Assembly (NCBI GenBank): GCA_902780365.1
Contig: CACZFE010000085.1
Coordinates: 1-7,110 of the forward strand
Length of the DNA: 7,110 nt
Origin: an uncultured Spirochaetales bacterium
GTDB lineage: Bacteria > UBP6 > UBA1177
Reading direction: 5' to 3'
Position numbers and translations under genes: made by a program. Shown here one piece after another: positions 1 through 6,794 of this stretch. Numbering within the stretch: position 1 is the stretch's first letter; every line of letters starts with the position of its first letter. The notes beneath the pieces were generated by a model. The model saw only the letters and a list, made by a program, of their open reading frames with translations, ran no database searches and had not been told where the DNA came from.

Positions 1-1
1 A

Positions 2-2242
2 AGTGTCGCTTCGTATATTGTAGACAACGATGTGATAAATGTTTTTCCGGTTGTCGAGAGAATTGAACCTGAAAACACCGGAACAGAGCCTGTAGATCTT
101 GATGAAGTCGCCGAAATTTTCAGCAGAACAGGCAGACTGGCTCAGTCCGACAGTGCGTTTGAGTTCAGGCGTCCGCAGACCGAGATGGCTTTGAATGTCG
201 CTGAGGCGATAAATTCCTCGTCTATTCTGATCGCTGAGGCTGGAACTGGAACAGGGAAAAGTTTTGCATACCTTGTTCCGGCAATGCTTTATGCCGCGAA
301 AAACAAGGACAAGAGAGTTGTTGTAAGCACTTCCACGATCGCTTTGCAGGAACAGCTTTTCAACAAGGATATTCCGGCTCTTCTAAAAAAACTTGATATT
401 GCGGATATCGGAACGGTCGTTCTGAAAGGACGTTCGAACTATCTCTGCAAGAGAAGATACGCAGATTTCAGAATGAGCAGCGTTCAGGCAAAAATAGATG
501 ACGGTCAGGCAGATAAAATACTGGAAACAGTGGAGGAGATCGACCGATGGCTCGGCTATACCGATGACGGATCCCGCTCAAATATGAATTCCGCTATATC
601 GCTCGATATTTGGAATGATATCTGTGCCGATGAACTTGCCTGTGAAAAAAGCAAGTGCCGTTTTTTCAGCTCATGTTTCTTTTTCAAGGCGAGAAGAAGG
701 GCAAATTTTGCTTCACTGATCCTTGTCAACCATCATCTTCTCATGGCTGATGTGTCGATGAAATCCTCAGCCGAAGAAGGGGAGGGCGAAGGTCTTCTTC
801 CGAAGTTTGATATTTTAGTGATTGACGAGGCGCACAATCTTTTGAAAAGTGCGGTTAGTTTCTTAGGTGAATCTGTTGCGTCGAACAGTTTGAGAAAACT
901 TCTCGGCAAGCTTTACAACACTAAATCCGGACAAGGGCTTCTGACAAAAATTCTCAGCAACAACGCGAATTCGGTCTTGCTGAAGCCGCTGGAAAAGGCT
1001 GTGAACATACTTTCCGGAGGTTTTCAGGCAAAACTTGCGCATTCGTTTCTGCCCGAAATCATTTCTATTCTGAATAAAAACGGCGACGAAACACTTTACG
1101 AACTTGATGACCTCGAAAAGAGGAAGGAAATAGCCGATATTCTCGGTAAAATAGTGGCAATTGTGACCGAAATAACCGATCTGATAGCTCCGGTCGTGAA
1201 ACTTCTAAAGGAAAAGGATGAGGCTCAAACCGAGCTAAGAACCGTTATGGACGATATGAACCGTTCTCTTGTCACCGATCTTGAAGGTGTTGTCGCAAAG
1301 CTGGCGTCTCATGCCGGATTCTACAGCGAGTTCTGTATCGGAACTAATGTCGAAAATCAGGTTTTCTGGGGTGAGAAAAACGGCGAAGCTTTGACTTTAA
1401 CGATAAGCCCGCTCGATGTGCAGAGGATCCTGGCGGAAAATCTTTATAAAGATACAAAAAGCGTGATTTTCACTTCGGCTACGCTCACCACCGGGCGTGA
1501 CGAGCATGGTTTCGACTTCTTCTACCGCGAGAGCGGCCTTGCTCTTTGCGAAAGAGAGAAAAAAGCTGTAAGTCTGGAAAGCTGTTTCGACTATGCCTCT
1601 CAGGTAAGGGCTTTTGTCGGCGGAGATATGCCTGATCCAGGAAGAGCAAGGGAACTTTTCGATTCCGAAAGTATTGAAGCTGCGCATGAAATCGTGAAGG
1701 CGTCAGGCGGCGGGGCACTTGTCCTTTTCACTTCGATAAACCATCGCGAGGCGGCGTTTAAATTTTTTTCGGACCTTGATTTTGAAGTTATTTCACAGGG
1801 AAAACTGCCTGTTCAGGCGATCATGAAGAAATTCCGCGAGAACGTGAATGCTACTCTGCTTGCCAACGAGACTTTCTGGGAAGGGATCGACATGAAGGGT
1901 GAGACGCTGCGTAATCTCGTTATAGTCAAACTGCCGTTCCGTTTCCCGAGTCATCCTTTCATCAAGCGTTATGCTGCCAAACTTGAAAAAGAAACAGGAA
2001 AATCAAGTTTTCAGGTCTATACGCTTCCCAACGCGGTCCTCAAATTCAAGCAGGGTTTCGGCAGACTGATACGGACAACAAGCGATATCGGAACAGTGAC
2101 GGTGCTTGACAAGCGTATCGTGACAATGAATTACGGACGTGATTTTATCAAGGCTGCTCCTGTCGGAGTAAAATTTAATGTTCTGCCTGTTGCTCAAATT
2201 GTGCGTCAGATTGAAGATTTTTTTGGCAAAAACAATGAATAA
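2..2242 (+). CDS. dinG: DinG-family ATP-dependent DNA helicase (XPD-like, Fe-S cluster), probably 5'-partial
   Basis: Superfamily 2 DNA helicase of the DinG/XPD type, a family that unwinds DNA 5'->3' and resolves R-loops and other structures during repair and replication. Numbering from the GTG at 32: a Q-motif-like RRPQTEM at 46-52, Walker A EAGTGTGKS at 69-77, a DEAH box at 265-268, a motif V region (ETFWEGIDMKG) and motif VI QGFGRLIR near the C-terminus. Four cysteines, C139, C204, C209 and C215, have the C-x4-C-x5-C end spacing of E. coli DinG and should hold a [4Fe-4S] cluster. From GTG 32 the protein is 736 residues, close to the roughly 716 of E. coli DinG. However, that GTG has no Shine-Dalgarno and the frame stays open to base 2, so the true start is probably left of the window. 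About 20 residues precede the usual family N-terminus (VDLDEVAEIF) even from the GTG, so an N-terminal extension or extra domain is possible. No catalytic motif is missing. Confidence 0.9.
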   Translation, partial: SVASYIVDNDVINVFPVVERIEPENTGTEPVDLDEVAEIFSRTGRLAQSDSAFEFRRPQTEMALNVAEAINSSSILIAEAGTGTGKSFAYLVPAMLYAAKNKDKRVVVSTSTIALQEQLFNKDIPALLKKLDIADIGTVVLKGRSNYLCKRRYADFRMSSVQAKIDDGQADKILETVEEIDRWLGYTDDGSRSNMNSAISLDIWNDICADELACEKSKCRFFSSCFFFKARRRANFASLILVNHHLLMADVSMKSSAEEGEGEGLLPKFDILVIDEAHNLLKSAVSFLGESVASNSLRKLLGKLYNTKSGQGLLTKILSNNANSVLLKPLEKAVNILSGGFQAKLAHSFLPEIISILNKNGDETLYELDDLEKRKEIADILGKIVAIVTEITDLIAPVVKLLKEKDEAQTELRTVMDDMNRSLVTDLEGVVAKLASHAGFYSEFCIGTNVENQVFWGEKNGEALTLTISPLDVQRILAENLYKDTKSVIFTSATLTTGRDEHGFDFFYRESGLALCEREKKAVSLESCFDYASQVRAFVGGDMPDPGRARELFDSESIEAAHEIVKASGGGALVLFTSINHREAAFKFFSDLDFEVISQGKLPVQAIMKKFRENVNATLLANETFWEGIDMKGETLRNLVIVKLPFRFPSHPFIKRYAAKLEKETGKSSFQVYTLPNAVLKFKQGFGRLIRTTSDIGTVTVLDKRIVTMNYGRDFIKAAPVGVKFNVLPVAQIVRQIEDFFGKNNE

Positions 2243-2251
2243 TACTATGAA
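2223..2251 (+). promoter_or_regulatory. Weak candidate sigma-70-type promoter ahead of proS
   Basis: TTGGCA at 2223-2228 (5 of 6 matches to TTGACA) and TATGAA at 2246-2251 (4 of 6 to TATAAT) are separated by 17 bases. They straddle the dinG stop codon and would start a transcript about 50 bases before proS. A second -10-like hexamer, TATATT, lies at 2268-2273 but has no good -35. Such matches are common by chance in AT-rich DNA. The alternative is that proS is simply cotranscribed with dinG. Confidence 0.22.
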
Positions 2252-2299
2252 TCGCCTGAAAAATGATTATATTCATGAGATTTTGTTATTTTTATAAAC

Positions 2300-2303
2300 G
2301 GAG
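2300..2303 (+). promoter_or_regulatory. Ribosome binding site of proS
   Basis: GGAG lies six bases before the ATG at 2310, an ideal spacing, and fixes the proS start. The start agrees with the family's N-terminus (MRVSQLFFQTLKE). Confidence 0.75.
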
Positions 2304-2309
2304 ATTTTA

Positions 2310-4034
2310 ATGAGAGTCAGTCAGCTTTTTTTTCAAACATTGAAGGAAGTTCCGAAAGAGGCGCAGATCGAAAGCCATAGACTGCTTTACCGTGCCGGAA
2401 TGATACAGAAACTTGCGAGCGGTGTTTACAACTATCTTCCGCTCATTTTGAGAAGCATCAGAAAACTTGAGGACATCATCCGCGAAGAGCTCAACAAACG
2501 CGGCTGTCAGGAAGTTCTCATGCCGTCAGTCCAGCCTGCGGAGCTCTGGCAGGAAAGCGGCAGATGGAACTATTACGGTCCTGAACTTCTCCGTCTTAAA
2601 GACAGAAAAGGCGGTGATTTCTGTCTCGGCCCGACACACGAGGAAGTCATCACCGACATGGTCCGCAGAAACCTCAGAAGCTATAAGCAGCTGCCTTACA
2701 ATCTTTACCAGTTCCAAAGCAAGTTCCGTGACGAAGTCCGCCCGCGTTTCGGCCTGATGAGAGGACGCGAATTCATAATGAAAGACGGTTATTCGTTCGA
2801 TGTCAGCGAGGAGAAGGCGAAGGAATCCTACAAAAAAATGTATGAGGCTTATAACGCGATTTTCAGAAGAAGCGGTCTCAAATTCAAACCGGTCGACGCT
2901 GCGACAGGCGCTATCGGCGGCGACATGAGCCATGAGTTCCAGGTTCTTGCCGATGCAGGCGAAGACACGATCCTTTCATGCAGCAAATGCGACTACGCGG
3001 CGAACCTTGAAAAGGCGACCTCTGTCTACAAGGAAAACGAGTTTGATTTTTCGGCTGTTCCGCCGATGAAAGATGTCGCTAATCCTGATCAGAAATCGGT
3101 GGAAGAAGTTGCGGCATTTTTGGGTAAATCCACAAAAGAAATAATGAAATCAATGATTTATATGGTTGATGAAGAGCCGGTTCTCATTCTTGTCAGAGGT
3201 GACAAGGAAATCAACGAAGCGAAAGTCCAGGCTTTCTGCAAAGGAAATGCGGTTGAACTTGCAAGCGATTCGGTAATCGAGGAAATTTCGGGTGCCGAGC
3301 ACGGATTTATCGGACCGGTAGGGCTTAAAAAGCAGATAAAGATCCTTGCCGACTACTCGGTAACGACAATGCCTTCACTTACTGCCGGAGCCAACAAAGT
3401 CGGTTTCCACACTGAGAATGTCGTAATCAAACGCGATTTCACTCCGGATGCGATTGCCGATTTCGTTGTTACTACTGCAGGCGAGAGATGTCCGCACTGC
3501 GACGGTGTTCTTGAAGAGTGCCGCGGAATCGAAGTAGGGCAGGTTTTCTATCTCGGAACAAAATACAGTTCGAAGATGAAATGCGAATTCATAGATGAAA
3601 ACGGAGCCTCTGTTCCTGCTGTCATGGGCTGCTACGGAATCGGTGTCGGCAGAACTGTTCAGGCTGCAATCGAGCAGAACCATGACGAATTCGGCATAAT
3701 ATGGCCTATGGCGATCGCTCCTTATGAGGCTATAGTCCTTCCGCTCCAGATGAACAAAGATGAAGTCAAGAACGCTGCGTTCGATTTCTATGAAAAACTC
3801 AATATGGCAGGAGTCGAAACTGTTATCGACGACCGTGACGAAAGAGCCGGTTTCAAATTCAACGACGCTGACCTTGTAGGATATCCTGTGCAGGTCATTT
3901 TCGGTGCGAAATCGCTTGAAAAAGGCGTAGTGGAGATAAAAATCCGCAAAACCAACGCGAAACAGGAAGTCAAAATAGAAGAAGCAATTGATTTTATTGT
4001 CAATTTCAAAAAGGAAGAATTGAAGCAGATATGA
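2310..4034 (+). CDS. proS: Prolyl-tRNA synthetase, bacterial type with inserted editing domain
   Basis: Cytoplasmic class II aminoacyl-tRNA synthetase that charges tRNA-Pro with proline using ATP. The 574 residues match the bacterial-type enzyme (E. coli 572). In order: N-terminal catalytic part with motif 1 around 65-85; the proline/ATP-binding GPTHEE at 107-112; motif 2 FRDEVRPRFGLMRGREF at 139-155; an inserted YbaK-like editing domain at about 230-385, which in this family hydrolyses Ala-tRNA-Pro, with K280 in the region of the E. coli editing lysine; motif 3 GCYGIGVGR at 440-448; and a C-terminal anticodon-binding domain from about 470. Cysteine pairs at 224/227 (CSKC) and 394/397 (CPHC) flank the insertion and might bind a metal, although this is inferred. 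It is preceded by a GGAG ribosome binding site, follows dinG by 67 bases, and overlaps the next gene by four bases (ATGA), implying cotranscription and coupled translation. It appears intact. Confidence 0.97.
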   Translation: MRVSQLFFQTLKEVPKEAQIESHRLLYRAGMIQKLASGVYNYLPLILRSIRKLEDIIREELNKRGCQEVLMPSVQPAELWQESGRWNYYGPELLRLKDRKGGDFCLGPTHEEVITDMVRRNLRSYKQLPYNLYQFQSKFRDEVRPRFGLMRGREFIMKDGYSFDVSEEKAKESYKKMYEAYNAIFRRSGLKFKPVDAATGAIGGDMSHEFQVLADAGEDTILSCSKCDYAANLEKATSVYKENEFDFSAVPPMKDVANPDQKSVEEVAAFLGKSTKEIMKSMIYMVDEEPVLILVRGDKEINEAKVQAFCKGNAVELASDSVIEEISGAEHGFIGPVGLKKQIKILADYSVTTMPSLTAGANKVGFHTENVVIKRDFTPDAIADFVVTTAGERCPHCDGVLEECRGIEVGQVFYLGTKYSSKMKCEFIDENGASVPAVMGCYGIGVGRTVQAAIEQNHDEFGIIWPMAIAPYEAIVLPLQMNKDEVKNAAFDFYEKLNMAGVETVIDDRDERAGFKFNDADLVGYPVQVIFGAKSLEKGVVEIKIRKTNAKQEVKIEEAIDFIVNFKKEELKQI

Positions 4035-4609
4035 AAAAAGCCTTTCTTCTGATTTCGATTTTTTGTCTTTCGTTTTCCCTTTTTGCTACCAAAGTAAAGT
4101 ATGATCCTGAAATAAAAGTGGATGAAAATCTGATGATCCCGCTCAGAAACTACGGTGTTTTCGCTCCGGCTTCGATTTCTATTTACGCAATAGGACTTTA
4201 TGTCGCCGGAAACGAAACCGATAATATGAAGATCAAGGATGCTGATCAACCGATGGCGATAAGGCTTGTTTCGCTTTCCAACGTCCTGCCGATGAGCTTT
4301 CTGATAAAGGAGCTCAGACGAGGTTTCAGCTACGGTATGAGCCATGATAAGGAGTTTCTGAAAACGATCCAGACACGTATCGACAAATTTCTCTCTATAC
4401 TTGAGAAATCTGGGAAAAAACCTAAGAAAAACAAACAGATAACATTTTTGTATCTGCCGGATAAGGTAACAAAAATCTACTTCGAGTCAGAACTTTTAGG
4501 TGAAATCAAAGGACATGATTTCAAGCGTGCCCTTTTCGGCATCTGGTTCAACAGCAACTGTGCGGATCCGAAACTACGTGATGAAGCAGTCAAAATCAGG
4601 AAAAAGTGA
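4031..4609 (+). CDS. Exported chalcone-isomerase-like domain protein
   Basis: A 192-residue protein of the bacterial chalcone-isomerase-like family (Chalcone_3 type). Its members share the fold of plant chalcone isomerase but mostly have no known reaction. Supporting features are the opening KVKYDPEIKVDENLMIPLRN (21-40), IYAIGLYV at 51-58 and the C-terminal GHDFKRALFGIWF at 161-173, corresponding to the family's usual ...FaraLLgIWlG ending. Residues 1-19 form a Sec signal peptide (KK, hydrophobic LLISIFCLSFSLF, small residue A19 before T20), so the mature protein should be periplasmic or envelope-associated. There is no lipobox cysteine at the cleavage site. The ATG overlaps the proS stop, and the ribosome binding site would be AAGGA at 4011-4015 (long spacing) or GAAG nearer the start, so reinitiation from proS is likely. 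The downstream sigma-factor gene begins within ten bases. Substrate and role are unknown; isomerase activity should not be assumed. Confidence 0.8.
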   Translation: MKKAFLLISIFCLSFSLFATKVKYDPEIKVDENLMIPLRNYGVFAPASISIYAIGLYVAGNETDNMKIKDADQPMAIRLVSLSNVLPMSFLIKELRRGFSYGMSHDKEFLKTIQTRIDKFLSILEKSGKKPKKNKQITFLYLPDKVTKIYFESELLGEIKGHDFKRALFGIWFNSNCADPKLRDEAVKIRKK

Positions 4610-4611
4610 GG
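4608..4611 (+). promoter_or_regulatory. Ribosome binding site deciding the TTG start of the sigma-factor gene
   Basis: GAGG overlaps the TGA stop (4607-4609) of the preceding gene and sits five bases before TTG at 4617. The in-frame ATGs upstream, at 4500 and 4581, lie inside the preceding gene and lack a comparable Shine-Dalgarno, so the TTG is preferred. The overlap of this site with a stop codon suggests translational coupling. Confidence 0.6.
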
Positions 4612-4616
4612 TCATT

Positions 4617-5513
4617 TTGAGTGAGAAACAGAGCATAAATAAAATCCCGATTCTTTCGCAGAATACTCTTTCGACATACATCAGAAGCGTTCTTTCTGTT
4701 CCCGATCTTTCGAGAGAGGAGGAGGTTGATCTTTTCAGGGAGTTCAAGGAGAACCAGAACAAGGAGGCGGCGGAAAAGCTGATTGTCAGCAACCTTAAAC
4801 TTGTTGTAAATCTTGCCTACAAGTTCAGAAATTTTCGCGATGTTCCCGATTTGATACAGGAGGGTAGTCTCGGACTTCTCACTGCTCTGCAGAAGTTCGA
4901 TCTCGACAAGGGAGTTCGTTTCGCAACCTATGCGACATGGTGGATCAAGGCAAAGATCCAGGAGTTCATCATAAGCCAGATGAGTATCGTCCGTTTCGGC
5001 AAAAGCAGGGACGAGCGTAAACTTTTCTTCAATATGATGGCTACGATCAAGGATATCCAGAGTTACGACAAAGACGGTGAAATATCGAAAGAGGAACTTA
5101 TTCAGGAAGTCGCGAAAAGGCTCAACGTCACGCCTGATAAGGTCATTGACGCGCTTCAGGTCGTTTCTTCCTACAACGATGTCTCGATTGACCAGACTAT
5201 CGAAGGAAGTGACGAAAAACTTATAGAACTCAAGGATAAGAGCGATTTTGACCAGGAAATCGACGATGAGGATATGAAAGTCAAGCTCCAGAACGCGATA
5301 AGTACACTGAATGAAAGAGAAAAATTCGTGATCTGGAACCGTTATCTTGCCGATGAGACGATGACTTTGGAGGAAATAGGCGAGAAATACGGCATTTCGA
5401 AGGAGCGTGTCCGCCAGATCGAGTCGCGTGCGCTTGCCAAAATCAAACTTTTCACAATGAAGCAGCCCAAGCTTCTGCCTCAGCCGCAAGGCGATGCCGA
5501 GGATATTTTTTAG
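4617..5513 (+). CDS. rpoH: RNA polymerase sigma-70 family factor, sigma-32 (RpoH)-like
   Basis: Alternative sigma factor that directs RNA polymerase core to a promoter subset; RpoH proteins classically control heat-shock and protein-quality genes. From TTG 4617 it has 298 residues (E. coli RpoH 284). Region 1.2 starts at TLSTYIRSV (17-25), region 2.2 has DLIQEGSLGLL at 78-88, and regions 2.3-2.4 include RFATYATWWIKAKIQEFI at 101-118. Just after comes ERKLFFNMM at 133-141, a version of the RpoH box (QRKLFFNLR in E. coli) that is typical of this group and absent from primary sigma factors. Region 3 follows, then region 4.2 with a helix-turn-helix (LEEIGEKYGISKERVRQIE, about 251-269). There is no region 1.1, consistent with an alternative factor. 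A 20-residue tail rich in P and Q ends the protein. It is last in the proS cluster, and its stop lies inside a putative terminator. Calling it the heat-shock factor is inference: the box differs at several positions and no target promoters are visible. Starts at ATG 4581 or 4500 are less likely. Confidence 0.8.
   Translation: MSEKQSINKIPILSQNTLSTYIRSVLSVPDLSREEEVDLFREFKENQNKEAAEKLIVSNLKLVVNLAYKFRNFRDVPDLIQEGSLGLLTALQKFDLDKGVRFATYATWWIKAKIQEFIISQMSIVRFGKSRDERKLFFNMMATIKDIQSYDKDGEISKEELIQEVAKRLNVTPDKVIDALQVVSSYNDVSIDQTIEGSDEKLIELKDKSDFDQEIDDEDMKVKLQNAISTLNEREKFVIWNRYLADETMTLEEIGEKYGISKERVRQIESRALAKIKLFTMKQPKLLPQPQGDAEDIF
5478..5511 (+). terminator. Putative intrinsic terminator overlapping the sigma-factor stop codon
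   Basis: Arms CCTCAGC (5478-5484) and GCCGAGG (5496-5502) pair at six of seven positions (one A-C mismatch) around an 11-base loop. They are followed three bases later by six Ts (5506-5511), the last being the first base of the TAG stop. An alternative small stem, GCC-GCAA-GGC with a GNRA loop, lies at 5483-5492. On the opposite strand the hairpin has no U-tract, so it should act only on rightward transcription. It would end the proS cluster before mtaB antisense RNA is made. The mismatch and large loop keep confidence moderate. Confidence 0.45.
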
Positions 5514-6733
5514 CTTATTTTTGTGCCGGAAAGTCTTCCTTTTTCAAAAGAAAGCCTTGCTTTTACGAATTCGCGCGGACTAAAATTGCCTCTGACATTG
5601 ACTGTCTGATATTTGGATGATGTCGCAGCGAAAAGGTTGTCATCGATTTTTTCTTCGATTATGACTTCGTCGTCAGTGCCGTCGAGCGACTTCTGGAAAT
5701 TCTCTTTTTTTGCCTGAAAGATATCGCGGAGAATAGCTGCACGCTCTTTTTTGACCTGCTTGGGAACAGGGTTTTCCTTCTCCATTTTTTCTGCCGGAGT
5801 GCCTGGACGGGCGGAGAAGGGGAAGACATGACCGTATGCGAAAGGAAGCGACTCTATGAACTTTGCCGTTTCAGCGAAATCTTCGTCTGTTTCGCCGGGA
5901 AAACCTGTGATCACATCAGTTCCGAAGGCCGGAAGAGAGTCGTAACATTCAATAACTTTTTCGACAGAACGCCTGAAAGCATCTGTTCTGTAAGGTCTCC
6001 TCATGTCGCGGAGAGTTTTATCGCAGCCGCTCTGGAGCGGAATATGCCAGTGGGGAAGGATCATCCCTTCTTTTGCGTATTCGAAAAGCCTTCCGTCGAT
6101 TTCGGGTGATTCGAGCGAACCCATGCGGACCCTTCCTACAGTTTCGTAAGCTGCTTTGACGACATCAGCCAGAGTCGAACCGTCGTTCAGATCTTTTCCG
6201 TATTTTCCGATATGGATCCCTGTGAGAACGACCTCCTTAAAGTTTTCATCCGCGATTTTCTGCAGCAAAGCCCTGATCTCATGCAGGGGAACGCTCTTCA
6301 GCGGACCTCTGAGATAGGGGATTATGCAGTATGCACAGAACTGGTCACAACCGCTCTGGATCTTGATGAAAGGACGGCTCCGTGTGAAAAACGCGTCGTA
6401 TTTCAGGTGCGAACCTAATATTTCGGCTACTTCTGAAATGTCAGGGACGATCTCTGTGTTTTCAAAGCTGATTTCCCCTTTTATTTTTCTTGCATAGCAG
6501 CCTGTAAGAATCACTCTGCCGCGTTTTGAAAGGCGTCTCACCATGTTTCTTGCCTGGCTTTCGGCAGTTGCGGTTACGGCGCAGCTGTTTATCACGAAGA
6601 TGTCGGCATCATCGTCGCAGCTCACTATTTCGATGCCTGAGAGCGATTTTCTCAACTGGTCGGTCTCAAAAAGGTTGACCTTGCATCCGAAAGTGTAAAA
6701 AGCGATCTTTAAAGGTTTCGGGAAAGAATCCAT
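5510..6733 (-). CDS. mtaB: tRNA t6A37 C2-methylthiotransferase MtaB
   Basis: Radical-SAM methylthiotransferase of the MiaB/MtaB/RimO family. MtaB members convert t6A to ms2t6A at position 37 of ANN-decoding tRNAs, improving codon recognition. The N-terminal UPF0004 domain begins YTFGCKVN and carries cluster ligands C17, C51 and C79. The radical SAM domain has the C-x3-C-x2-C motif at C129, C133 and C136 (SGCDQFCAYCIIPYLRG). A short TRAM-like RNA-binding region lies at about 350-407. TFGCKVN and VLTGIHIGKYG favour MtaB over MiaB and RimO. The 407 residues are somewhat shorter than B. subtilis MtaB, mainly in the C-terminal part, but no catalytic residue is lost. The ATG is supported by GGAG six bases upstream. 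The gene converges on the sigma-factor gene, overlapping it by four bases, and lies downstream of the S1-domain gene with a terminator between them. No leftward terminator is evident beyond its stop. Confidence 0.93.
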   Translation of the reverse strand: MDSFPKPLKIAFYTFGCKVNLFETDQLRKSLSGIEIVSCDDDADIFVINSCAVTATAESQARNMVRRLSKRGRVILTGCYARKIKGEISFENTEIVPDISEVAEILGSHLKYDAFFTRSRPFIKIQSGCDQFCAYCIIPYLRGPLKSVPLHEIRALLQKIADENFKEVVLTGIHIGKYGKDLNDGSTLADVVKAAYETVGRVRMGSLESPEIDGRLFEYAKEGMILPHWHIPLQSGCDKTLRDMRRPYRTDAFRRSVEKVIECYDSLPAFGTDVITGFPGETDEDFAETAKFIESLPFAYGHVFPFSARPGTPAEKMEKENPVPKQVKKERAAILRDIFQAKKENFQKSLDGTDDEVIIEEKIDDNLFAATSSKYQTVNVRGNFSPREFVKARLSFEKGRLSGTKIS

Positions 6734-6739
6734 TTTTTA

Positions 6740-6743
6740 CTCC
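6740..6743 (-). promoter_or_regulatory. Ribosome binding site of mtaB, next to a terminator
   Basis: On the minus strand GGAG lies six bases before the mtaB ATG, fixing that start. Only four bases separate it from the T-tract of the preceding terminator, leaving no room for a conventional promoter in between. Confidence 0.7.
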
Positions 6744-6747
6744 GGAT

Positions 6748-6773
6748 AAAAAAATGGGGCACCGAAGTGCCCC
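6748..6773 (-). terminator. Rho-independent terminator of the S1-domain gene
   Basis: Read leftward, GGGGCAC (6773-6767) and GTGCCCC (6762-6756) form a perfect seven-pair GC-rich stem closed by a stable UUCG tetraloop. One base and then seven Ts (6754-6748) follow. It begins about 22 bases after the S1-domain stop codon. On the plus strand there is no T-run after the hairpin, so it is directional. Confidence 0.9.
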
Positions 6774-6794
6774 GTAAAATCATGCGGAAAAGCG

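Noticed and set aside
2247..2295. Inverted repeat ATGAAT/ATTCAT followed by T-rich sequence between dinG and proS as a terminator or operator
   Set aside because: The arms are only six AT-rich pairs with an 18-base loop, and the T-rich part is interrupted. This is too weak to separate from chance.
3788..4345. Open frame of about 185 codons on the minus strand across the proS/exported-protein junction
   Set aside because: It is antisense to two well-supported genes, has low-complexity Lys/Arg-rich stretches and no recognisable domain, and lacks a convincing ribosome binding site.
4500..4616. Earlier ATG starts (4500, 4581) for the sigma-factor gene
   Set aside because: They would overlap the preceding gene by 29 to 110 bases and have no good Shine-Dalgarno. 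The extra residues do not resemble a sigma-factor N-terminus, whereas TTG 4617 has GAGG at five bases.
4596..5489. Long open reading frame of about 297 codons on the minus strand opposite the sigma-factor gene
   Set aside because: It lies entirely antisense to a clearly recognised sigma factor. Its translation shows no family motif, and its openness follows from the codon bias of the real gene.
5528..5550. GGAA-AGTC-TTCC followed by five Ts just beyond the sigma stop as a second terminator
   Set aside because: A four-pair stem is too unstable for intrinsic termination, and the sequence is explained by mtaB coding.
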